Shown: one piece after another, positions 56,175 to 64,000 of the stretch
How the letters are laid out: every line of letters starts with the position of its first letter
Position numbering within the stretch: the first letter of the stretch is position 1
Assembly: GCA_009746045.1 (NCBI GenBank)
Contig: RPFO01000240.1
Coordinates: 1,064,042-1,128,041, forward strand
Source of the DNA: Mesostigma viride
Taxonomy: Eukaryota > Streptophyta > Mesostigmatophyceae > Mesostigmatales > Mesostigmataceae
Direction of reading: 5' to 3'
DNA: 64,000 nucleotides
Notes under the pieces: generated by a model
Told to the model about the DNA's origin: nothing
The model's input: the letters and a program-made list of their open reading frames with translations, nothing else
Database searches by the model: none
Translations under genes and position numbers: made by a program

Positions 56175-56575
56175 AGGAAATCTACTGTATTACACCCGGT
56201 GGTGCTTGGACAGAAGCAAGAAACCCCGCCCACCGCTCAAATGTGGCGCCCAACAAAGCCCCAAACTGATTTCTTCAATAAGTCTACTGTTCTACATCCG
56301 GTGGTGGATGCGGACACAAGCAATAAAGGCCCCGCCCAAAACTCAGATTTCTTTAGAAAATCTACTGATCTACATTCGATGGCGCCTTCACAGAAGCAGG
56401 AAACTCCGCCCACCGGTCAAATGTGACGCCCAACAAAGCCCCAACTGATTTCTTCAAGAAGTATACTGTTTCACATCCGGTAGTGCTTGGACAGAAGCAA
56501 TATGCAAAGCCCGCCCACAAATCGGATTTCTTTACGAAAAACCTGTTTTACATTCGATGGGGTCTTGACAGATTC
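56175..56575 (-). repeat. Alternating ~104/80-bp tandem repeat upstream of the transposase-like gene
   Basis: Five units beginning TCTACTGTTYTACATCCGGTGG; long units carry CAAATGTGRCGCCCAACAAAGCCCC, short units carry CCGCCCAMAACTCAGATTTCTTTA. The position in front of the gene fits a sub-terminal repeat region or promoter. Confidence 0.75.
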
Positions 56576-56639
56576 AAGCAGCAATACTCGTTTCTACCTG
56601 CGTGCGACTGCTGCGGCCGAGTGCTGCAACTTGTCTTCA

Positions 56640-57060
56640 CGTCCCAGTCTTCATGCACGTGACAGTCCTGGTCTTCACGTCTTCACGTGTTCACGACTTC
56701 ACCTGAACTTGCGGCGTATCGTATCTTTGATACCTTGCATGCACGTCTTCACGTCTTCACGTCTTCACCGCGTCTTCACCTGTCTTCACCACGTCTTCAC
56801 GTCTTCACGTCTTCACGTCTTCACGTCTTCACGTCTTCACGTCTTCACGTCTTCACGTCTTCACCTGAACGTGCCGTATCGTGTCTTCACGTCTTCGTGA
56901 CTTCACCTGAACTTGCCGTATCGTGTCTTCACGTCTTCAAGTCTTCACGTCTTCACGTCTTCACGTCTTCACCGCGTCTTCACCTGTCTTCACAACGTCT
57001 TCACGTCTTCACGTCTTCACGACTTCACGTCTTCACCTGAACACCTGAACTTTGCGTATC
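56640..57060. repeat. Minisatellite (CTTCACGT)n
   Basis: Many 8-9-bp CTTCACGT units, with insertions of a ~45-bp block (CCTGAACTTGCCGTATCGT...) repeated several times. The matching Val-Phe-Thr-Ser-Ser-Arg-Leu-His ORFs are artefacts. Confidence 0.9.
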
Positions 57061-57649
57061 GTATCTTTGATACATTGCATCATTTGCATGCCTCGGAGCT
57101 GCACGTCTTCAAGCAGTGTCACCCAGTTCCCGCTTGATTCAAATGCACTTGGCGCTTGAATTCGTGACTTTGCCCCGCTCAAGGTGGAAAGAATGATGGG
57201 CACTAGCCACGGGAACAATGCCCGATGCTGATAGCCGAAGCGATGACATGGAGGAATTGATTGATTTGTGTTATGCCGGGGACGATTGTAGGAAATGGGT
57301 GCTAGGGAAGAAATCTGGTGCCATGAAAGCAGATTTTTTGGCCGGTGCAAACCACCAATGCGCCGGCCGATGTGGCAACCTTGGTCCTGCACGGCATCTG
57401 TACGCATATTTTCAGGCACGCAGAAGACGGTGACGGCACGGAATGGCAATGATCTGACTGCGGCGGCCCTCCACGCAGCCAGCCGTGCGCCAGGCTCGAG
57501 CAGCCAGGGCACACTAGTGTAACGTGCCAAGCCAATCGGCCAGACACGTTGGGAAAGATCGTTTCTGTCTACGGGACTATCGTCCCGGTTTGTTGCCTGC
57601 CTGAGTAGAAAGGGTGATCACTATCCTATGGGCTACTTGCTGTCATCAC
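57061..57649. other. Unassigned stretch with one small ORF
   Basis: A 71-codon ORF (57218-57433, plus) is acidic at the start and has a C-X3-C pair (QCAGRCGNLGPARHLYAYF); no family recognised. The rest shows nothing supportable. Confidence 0.3.
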
Positions 57650-58220
57650 AGCGTAGGCCCAGAAGCATTATAATAATTACCTTCTTGTATTCTTGCAATT
57701 GCAGTTGTACAAGGTTGTGTGTCGAACACGATTGTATTACAAGGAATAAATTCGTAGCTCAGATTAACTGAGGTGGGTGAGTCGGCGGATTGGAGGACGA
57801 CTGTCTTGTCCATCGTCCTCGCACGCCTTTATGCCAAGCAGTGCCACTAGGTCGGCGCTGCTGATCCAATCCGTGTGGCTCAGAATCTTCCACGCTAAGT
57901 TAACGGCCTGAAGTATATTGTAGTGGGCCGAACTACGGGTCGACCATGGAGCGGATCGACCTCTAACCATGTCCGTGGTAACCATCGTTACGTTATGCCA
58001 TCGGACACACATCCATCGATATATATATCCCAATGTCACCAATATCACTCTAGATATCGACTGTCGGCACCCTCGTATACACAAGCAGAGGTGTGCCGGA
58101 AGGTATGGACTTCAAACCACCTTAGGTATCTATCTCTTTTTGCACGTATCTTTTTATACCATATTTCTTTTGCCAAACTGTCTCGTGCTCGCTAGGCTCG
58201 ACCCTAGTCGGCACGCTACA
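57650..58220 (-). repeat. 3' LTR of gypsy element D (distal edge approximate)
   Basis: Minus-strand start TGTAGCGTGCC follows a polypurine tract. The far end is placed near 57650 by length comparison with the other gypsy LTRs (519 and 568 bp); the expected GCTACA end is not clear. A TATA-like ATATATATCC lies at ~58020. Confidence 0.6.
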
Positions 58221-58235
58221 CTCCTCCCCCCCTAT
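58221..58235 (-). promoter_or_regulatory. Polypurine tract of gypsy element D
   Basis: Minus strand AGGGGGGGAGGAG directly before TGTAGCG; matches the tract at 22826-22837. Confidence 0.78.
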
Positions 58236-58688
58236 CGGGGAAGGGAGCCCACTCCCTTCAAGCGAAGGGTACAAATGGTTTGGCTCATGCGCTATCCAGA
58301 CCTTGGCCTCGTTGCCTTCTCCCTAGGCTTCCCTTAGTCACGCATCAAGCCGGGTATCCGCTGGAGCCCACCCTATATAGTGATTCGAGGCGGGCGCGCA
58401 CGATCGGGGGCACGATCGGACGGCGGGCGCGCACGATCCTAGCCACAGCAATCAGGGGGCACGATCCTGGGCACTAGCGATCGGAGGGGGCCGCGCTCGA
58501 GGAGGGACTCTCCCCACAGATAGGCCTGTCCCGGCAGGATTTGCTTCCTTAGGTCGCCCAAGTGTCCAGCTCTAAGACCTTGGTCCCTAACTATCTACCG
58601 GGCCGAAGAACCCGGGCGGGCGTAAGGCCCTCCTATTCTACCGAGGAGTCCCTCGGTCGGGCCTAGCGCCCTAAGATAGAACACTACA
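58236..58688 (-). other. 3' untranslated region of gypsy element D
   Basis: No ORF. Contains repeated GATCGTGCGCGCCCGCC / GATCGTGCCCCC stretches between 58385 and 58490. Confidence 0.5.
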
Positions 58689-59662
58689 CTAGGTACACTC
58701 CCCGTGCACCCTCAAGGTCGCGCTGGTAGTCGCGCTGGATCGCGATCTTCTTCTCCTCGATCAATGCGCCCAGCGTCAAGCAAGCAATCACGCCAAGTGC
58801 CAGGTGGCCAGAGGCCCCAGAACCCGTACAAGTAGTAGGGCTGGGTCAGGGTCAGCGACTGCTGCCCGAGATTAACATAGCCGCACTTGAAGTCGCTCAG
58901 GAACGTGGCCATCATAACGCGCAGCATGAGGTCCCGCAGCTCTCCCTCGTGCACAAGCAAGCGGAGCTGTCCCGCTCGCGCGCTCGCGCACAAGTCCGGC
59001 GTAAGCGCCTCAACCAGCGCAAGACCGTAGGTGGGTGACAGCATGGGGTGCTGCACCGGCACATGGGGTCGCACCGAAGCACCGGCCTCGTATACTCGAC
59101 GCTTGGGCCAAAACTGGCCATCAAACACGAGCGAAGTTGGATCCCGAGGAGGCGCGGGCACATGAGCTGGATCCGGGTGCGGCCAGCGGTCTACCGGCAC
59201 GGCACGGTTGGCGGCCCAACGCACGCCAACATACCGCCGCAAACCCGAGGGGAAAATGACTTGAATGGCCCCCGTGGGCGGCAGGAAAAGGTCGCGTGGG
59301 AACACCATCCCAGGTCCGGGCGCTGGAGTGGCGGCAGGACGCGGATAGTTGTAGATCACAGGCTGCACCGTGTATGGCTCCAAGAAGTCCAGGTGCGACA
59401 GGACATACCCGTTGGGCGGTTGGGGCGTGAAGTCGGGGAGGATCCCGGGATGGCCGAGGACCATCTCCTGTTGGGGCCCTCGCTGCCAAGCTGGTGCCTG
59501 CACCGTGGCCTCGACAGGTCGCACAATAACTCCCTCATGAGGCTGGTCCAGAAAACCAAGCAGCGGCGGGACCACCTCTGCGACTGGTTGCACCGGCATC
59601 GGCTGGGACCCAACATGGGGCATGTATGTGCATTGACGCCGATCCACCGTAGACGGGTGCAT
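58689..59662 (-). pseudogene. ORF-B of gypsy element D
   Basis: 316 codons open from ATG 59662 to a stop at 58712. Near the end a one-base shift leads into IEEKKIAIQRDYQRDLEGARGVYLV (stop ~58689), which corresponds to the HYQSYLEVLLASRGTY end of element 1. Pro-rich N-terminal half, then RRYVGVRW..., LRDLMLRVMMATFLSDF and LTQPYYLYGFWGLWPPGTW. Overlaps ORF-A by 128 bp. Confidence 0.58.
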
Positions 59663-60773
59663 ACTGCCCTTCGGCTGGCGGCGGGGCCATCACGGGCCCT
59701 GGGAGCGTCAACGCGGGAGTCACATCGACGGGAAGGAGCGGGGGATGTGGGACGGGGTATGGCACCGCACATGGCACGTGAGGAGCGAGTGCAGGCCCAT
59801 TCCCATCCATCGCCCGCGGAGGACACTGGTTGACAGTCGGCCCGTCGCTGTGACTTGACGCATCGGGCTGACTTTGGTGGGGAGGTAGGACCTCAAACCC
59901 AGGAGGCGTCGTCGGAGAATCTGGCACCGACGGTCGTGCGATCGCCTGAGCCGATGCGGTGTGAACCGGAACCCGGGTGTCTGCTGGGGGGCGATGCCGT
60001 GCGCATGGTGGGATATCCAAAGGCGCAAAGGCCTCGGCGAAGTTAATCTCGAGGTCCTCACAGGTGCGCTCCCCAGGCCCTAAGAACTCGTCCCGCCTCC
60101 ACTGGAGGTCGCGCTCCTCTTGTCCAGCCATCCATAGGAGAGCCGTTAGAATGGAATATCGGCACTCCTGGGAACCTGGAGGGCCACGAACCGCGGTGTC
60201 GTCGGGCAGCCGAGTAACACCGAACGCCCTTGATCGCACACCATCCCGTCCAGCCTCGTCGGAGAGGTACGGGAAAACCAGTGGGTAATCTAGCACCACC
60301 CGTGTGCTGAGGCGGCAGAAGACACAGCGGCAGCCCCGGTTGTGTGCGACCAAAGGCAGCTGGCTGACACTTGCTGCCGCAATGGTGGAACCCAGAGGAG
60401 GGCCGAAGAACGAAACGTTGTTTCTCATGTAGTCCTTCAGGTCCCAAGCCAGGTCGTCTGGCAGGGGCGGCCACTCCTGTTGGTCGAGGATCTGCCAGCG
60501 TTGCAGCCATGTGGGCTCGCTTGCGCCCATAAGGCGGAACCCGCACCACTTGGCGGGGTCTCTCTCCTCCGCTTCCGGGATGACCACACTGATAAGGTCC
60601 TTGGATCGCTGGACACCGACATAGTCCGCTGACTGTGCTTGGTGATCAGCGTGCCGTGGCTGGCTGGGTGCCTTAGGGCCAACGCCGATGGGTGGCTGGG
60701 TGATGTCCGGGGGCTGCCGAGCATTCTGGGCCTGCCGAGTAGGCCGGGGGCGACGCGTGGTGAAGGTTGGCAT
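59535..60773 (-). CDS. ORF-A of gypsy element D, unknown protein
   Basis: 412 codons from ATG 60773 (an in-frame ATG at 60848 is also possible). Globular N-terminal half with WCGFRLMGASEPTWLQRW, a CRCVFC pair and GSQECRYSILTALLWMAGQE; Pro/His/Ser-rich C-terminal half. Similar position and cysteine pattern to ORF-A of element 1 (CPGC; CSRVFSYL...). No lesion in this ORF. Function unknown; a membrane segment is not seen. Confidence 0.6.
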   Translation of the reverse strand: MPTFTTRRPRPTRQAQNARQPPDITQPPIGVGPKAPSQPRHADHQAQSADYVGVQRSKDLISVVIPEAEERDPAKWCGFRLMGASEPTWLQRWQILDQQEWPPLPDDLAWDLKDYMRNNVSFFGPPLGSTIAAASVSQLPLVAHNRGCRCVFCRLSTRVVLDYPLVFPYLSDEAGRDGVRSRAFGVTRLPDDTAVRGPPGSQECRYSILTALLWMAGQEERDLQWRRDEFLGPGERTCEDLEINFAEAFAPLDIPPCARHRPPADTRVPVHTASAQAIARPSVPDSPTTPPGFEVLPPHQSQPDASSHSDGPTVNQCPPRAMDGNGPALAPHVPCAVPYPVPHPPLLPVDVTPALTLPGPVMAPPPAEGQYAPVYGGSASMHIHAPCWVPADAGATSRRGGPAAAWFSGPAS

Positions 60774-60872
60774 GATCCCTCCACGCGTAGACCTGTTGGG
60801 GGGAAAGGGAGGAGGTGTGGGGGGGAACACCGACCAGCATGCACGCAAAAGTTCGGGTAAAATCCATCCTAC

Positions 60873-61975
60873 CTACTCCAACCCATTCTCATGCTTATAG
60901 TGTTGTAGCAACCGCCTACAGCCATCCAACTGATCCTCGGTTCGCCAAGAGTACTGCATGGGGTCTGCCTCCGACTGGCTGAACTTCCATTGTACGCGGT
61001 ACTGGCGCACCATGCCCCTACCTCTCTTCTGATCACGGTGGCCCACAACAATGGCCTCCACCTCGTTCTCTACCTCTCCCGTCTCTGGGTTGTGTTATAG
61101 CGGCGCCGGGGCGTCTACCCTACCGGGGAACGTGCTCTTGTGGTACAGCTTCAACTGGTCCCTGTGGAACGTGTTATTCTGCACCTGCCAAGTGGATGGC
61201 ACATCTACCCGGAACATGCAGTCCTTGAACTTGTCCACCACTGGATAGGGGCCGAGGAAGATTGGCTTCAGCTTGGTCTTAAGCCCTTCCTCCACCTTCT
61301 GGGCGAAACGACCTAGTTGAGGACCCTCCACGAGGACCAGGTCCCCAATCTCAATCGCGGGCGTGCGGGCATCAATCGACGCTCGCAAGCGCGCCAGGCG
61401 TTTGTCTCGTGTGGCTTGGTATCCCAAGACCGCACTTTCCTGTGCCTGCTTCATGTGCTCAAGCATCTCTCTCACACCTCGCACCGTCGTGCGTATGGTT
61501 GCGTCCTTGCTGGGCATCTGACTGGCCAGCATTTCGGCTGGGGTGAGGGGGTGCTGTCCTGTGTCCAGGAAAAATGGCGTATAGCCGTGGGCAGCCTGGG
61601 ACGAATTGTTAAGGGCAAACTCGACAAACCCAATGAACTCATCCCAGTTGTCGCCTCGACCCTTGATGTAGTGGCGCATGGTCTCCTCCACTACCCGGTT
61701 AAGTCGTTCTACCAGATGTGTAGAGGAGCTGTGGTATGCGGTCCCGAGAGAGACCTTGGTGCCCAGGATCCCGAAGAACTCTTGCCAAAACGTGGCAGTG
61801 AACAGCTTGTCGCGGTCGGAGATAAACTGGCGACTCAGCCAGTTAACGCCAAGCGCATTGGCGTGATCCTGATTCGGCATTTCTCTGCGATTCCAGCGGC
61901 ACCGGAACGAGTTCATTCCGACAAGTATCAAGAAAGTTATGGCGTTCCGACTTCCCGGTCGCGCGCGAGCGCGAG
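60873..61975 (-). pseudogene. Integrase and chromodomain of gypsy element D, 5'-truncated, one nonsense codon
   Basis: The catalytic D (ISDRDKLF) and E (HLVERLN) with 35 residues between them are kept; the zinc module and first Asp are missing because the copy breaks off near 61975. A TAA (61093-61095 region) interrupts just before the chromodomain: element 1 has LEHYPDTGEVEDEVE where D has L-stop-HNPETGEVENEVE. The chromodomain (YRVQWKFSQSE, QYSWRTEDQLDG, LLQHY) follows in frame. Two ORFs follow as in element 1. Confidence 0.85.
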
Positions 61976-61979
61976 CCGA

Positions 61980-62634
61980 CTGTTCTTCTAAGTCGGACGT
62001 GAATATTTGCCGACGACATATGGGGTCGACAGTAATTCCTGGGCTGACAGGAATTAGGTGCTGTACCTACGACGGTATTGGATTAATACCTCGTACGCAG
62101 GAAATAGGAACCTTAACCTGTGGTCTGTTGGTACCGCAGGCAGCTTAGTCCTGGACTTCTAGGTGCAGATGCAATAGTCACTGTGGACTGTGCTCTGTGG
62201 TCACTGTGCCTGTATGGCAGACCTACTGTATAGGAACTGGGCGCTGTACAGGTAGTGAATACTGTACCGGGAGTGTTATTACTGAGCAGGCCTCCTAGGC
62301 TGCTCAGGACTAGCAAGCACAGTGCACAAGTATATAAAGAATAGGCCAGTGCCATTTGGGCAGATCTCTTGCTAGCCCGCCTCACGTGTGTTGCCTTGAC
62401 TTGGCAAACTCGTGTACAAGCCTCAAGTGTGTGAGAGCTGTAACATTATCCAATTTTAACAAAGCTCCGTTTCCAACCATATTCACACATTGCTGCATTG
62501 TAACCATATCCTTCACATTGCATGTGCTAAGAACGTTAACTCAAATTACAAACAGTCTCAGCGGAACGGCTAGGAGGGTCGTTGCTGGTTGCGGCGTGCA
62601 GTGTTGACGACGCGAGAAGCTCGTCCGGTGGTGA
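61980..62634 (+). promoter_or_regulatory. Putative 5' LTR/leader of element E
   Basis: About 650 bp before the first ORF. TATATAA box at 62331-62337; upstream dyad GAGCAG...CTGCTC (~62284-62305) and a 25-bp dyad-like CAGTCACTGTGGACTGTG region (~62175-62195). No TG...CA boundary could be fixed and no second copy is in the window, so the LTR assignment rests on context. Confidence 0.45.
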
Positions 62635-63555
62635 ATGGTGCAGGAAGAACAACGGCAGCAGAATTTCCGGTTTCGGCAGTCTGCTGGGGGTTCAATTTCG
62701 CCTGAATTGCGTCGTGTCGTTCGAGATTTATCTTTATTGCTTGCAGATCGTCCGCCTGTTAATCGCAGCTTCGTGCAATTCGTCGACGACCAGGTCGAAG
62801 ATTGGGAGCGAATTCTGCGGCACGTCCAAACCATCGTCATTCCGGAGCACCGGAGCATCGGCGACCTCGAGCAAGAGCTTCACGGTTTGGTCGGCATCCA
62901 GACGGTGATTACAGCAGTAGCTGAGCGGGTGCGTGCGGAGTTGGCGGCTAGGCGAGGAGAGGCTGCGGAGGCAGCTGGTGCAGTGCGACACGAGTTTGTA
63001 CCGACAGCAGCGGGTGCGGGTGTACCACGTACTTTCGCAGGCGTAATCGGCGACGAGGGTGTTGCAGCGGGACCAGTTCGGCGTGAACGACGCGGAGCGG
63101 AGCATTACAGGCGGCTTGCAGAGGTCGGGGCGACAGCGGAAGCCATCACCGGAGGACAGCGCGCGGCAAGAGTCGGCAGGTTTCCGGAGCGAGCAAGGGT
63201 TCCTTTTCAGGAACTGCCCCAACCCCTTCGCGTTCGTGTGACGCGTTGGGAAGAGTTTGCCCCTCTTGGTTACAATAGTGACCTTGAGGTGGGAGCAGTG
63301 GGCGTCGCTGGGCTAGGCGACGAGGCACTTGGCGACCACGAGGTGCCAAGATACAATCCGCGGGGTGCCAACGACGGGTTGTCACCTGTCTATTATACCA
63401 ACGGTGACGATTCTGTCATCGCGGGCCGACAGCGGGTCGACGACGGTGCAGCGGGTAGCAGGGTGCCAGAGCTGATTGTGGTGAGCGACAGCGACAGCGA
63501 CAGCGACAAGGAGAACCAGGACGCGCCTGCGGGCGACCGTGGTGGTCTTGCCTGA
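62635..63555 (+). CDS. Pre-gag ORF of element E (ORF0-like)
   Basis: 306 codons, intact. N-terminal helical part (SPELRRVVRDLSLLLADRPP, DDQVEDWERILRHVQ), Arg/Ala/Glu-rich centre, and an acidic tail (VVSDSDSDSDKENQ). It has no zinc knuckle or catalytic motif. Its place, directly before a second ORF of gag type, copies the ORF0-gag arrangement of the copia-like elements; sequence similarity to that ORF0 is too weak to claim homology. Confidence 0.55.
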   Translation: MVQEEQRQQNFRFRQSAGGSISPELRRVVRDLSLLLADRPPVNRSFVQFVDDQVEDWERILRHVQTIVIPEHRSIGDLEQELHGLVGIQTVITAVAERVRAELAARRGEAAEAAGAVRHEFVPTAAGAGVPRTFAGVIGDEGVAAGPVRRERRGAEHYRRLAEVGATAEAITGGQRAARVGRFPERARVPFQELPQPLRVRVTRWEEFAPLGYNSDLEVGAVGVAGLGDEALGDHEVPRYNPRGANDGLSPVYYTNGDDSVIAGRQRVDDGAAGSRVPELIVVSDSDSDSDKENQDAPAGDRGGLA

Positions 63556-63657
63556 GTGGTGACACTTGGCATTTTCCTTTCTTGTTCAGTAGCTTATATT
63601 GCTTTAATTGCTGCTTGGCCACTTGGCTGGCTGTAGCAGATCTGAACAGAGGCCATC

Positions 63658-64000
63658 ATGAGTGAGGGTGCTATTGACCAACACGCGCGCCTTATGGGCT
63701 TTGAGCGGCGCGGCGCTGGGATGGATGGACGAGATGGACGCGATGGACGCGGTGGACGCGATGGACGCGGGGACGGCCAGGCGCTGGGAGACCAGGCTGC
63801 GCTGCCAGATGATCAGAGCCAAGGATCGCAGGGCGGTCAGAACGCGCCAGCCGCAGATCAAGCGGCACCTAAGCGACCGACCGTGGCTGAGGGGTACGCG
63901 GTGCTAGGCCAGTTTCAGTCCATCAAGGACAATTGGCAGCCCCGGGACGCTGAGAGGATGTTAGAGGACATGAACTTGAACTTGTACACGGAGATATACA
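63658..64000 (+). CDS. Gag-like ORF of element E, N-terminal part, runs off the window
   Basis: ATG 63658 opens a frame to the window edge (114 codons). Nine-base repeats GATGGACGC (63721-63775) give a GRDGRDGRGGRDGRG stretch; then a Gln/Ala-rich part, and a helical end with MLEDMNLNLYTEIY that resembles the start of the capsid-like region of the copia-like gag (WLEDMELV). The class is therefore an inference. Confidence 0.5.
   Translation, partial: MSEGAIDQHARLMGFERRGAGMDGRDGRDGRGGRDGRGDGQALGDQAALPDDQSQGSQGGQNAPAADQAAPKRPTVAEGYAVLGQFQSIKDNWQPRDAERMLEDMNLNLYTEIY

Noticed and set aside
56487-57137. ORFs rich in VFTSSRLH
   Set aside because: Translation of the (CTTCACGT)n minisatellite.

Overview
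This window looks like nuclear DNA of a repeat-rich eukaryote. It has no operons, no ribosome-binding-site spacing and no recognisable single-copy host gene. Almost everything that can be explained is transposable-element sequence: Ty3/gypsy chromoviruses, a diverged Ty1/copia-like family, a LINE family with an L1-like ORF1, two long terminal-inverted-repeat (TIR) elements, foldback hairpins and minisatellites. GC-rich coding, chromodomain integrases and (CCCA)n/(CCCG)n tracts would fit a green alga or another protist. That assignment is an inference; no marker gene fixes it.

Layout, left to right. 1-18293: 3' half of gypsy element 1 (integrase with chromodomain, two extra ORFs called here ORF-A and ORF-B, polypurine tract, LTR). 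ORF-A is split by a 13.2-kb element (2843-16004) with perfect 28-bp TIRs and inverted sub-terminal arrays of a ~174-bp repeat; a LINE carrying only ORF1 (5305-7264) sits inside the left array. 18294-23356: gene-poor sequence with tandem repeats, a small gag-like ORF, and a second polypurine tract plus LTR. 23481-24548: an unrecognised gene fragment cut off by a near-perfect 598-bp palindrome (24550-25147). 25436-33818: complete but mutated copia-like element A on the minus strand, with two 652/653-bp LTRs and a 5-bp target duplication. 33840-34404: second foldback copy. 34430-41938 (minus) and 41968-54011 (plus): copia copies B and C, head to head, both lacking 5' ends; C is split by a 5.75-kb TIR element (45088-50838) that itself holds two 5'-truncated LINE copies. 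54030-55275: GC-rich minisatellite beside a transposase-like gene fragment (55280-56166). 56175-57120: tandem repeats. 57650-61975: 3' half of gypsy element D on the minus strand, again with ORF-A and ORF-B. 61980-64000: start of another LTR element (promoter region, a pre-gag ORF, and the N-terminus of a gag ORF running off the end).

The most unusual architecture is in the copia-like family. It has an extra ORF before gag. Gag and pol are in one frame separated by a UGA in copies A and C. A retropepsin-like domain seems to lie between integrase and reverse transcriptase rather than before integrase. A tRNA-like D-arm/T-arm pair lies in the 3' untranslated region. The gypsy elements share two unrecognised ORFs after the chromodomain. 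The nesting gives a relative chronology: gypsy 1, then the 13-kb element, then the LINE; and copia C, then the 5.75-kb element, then LINE fragments.
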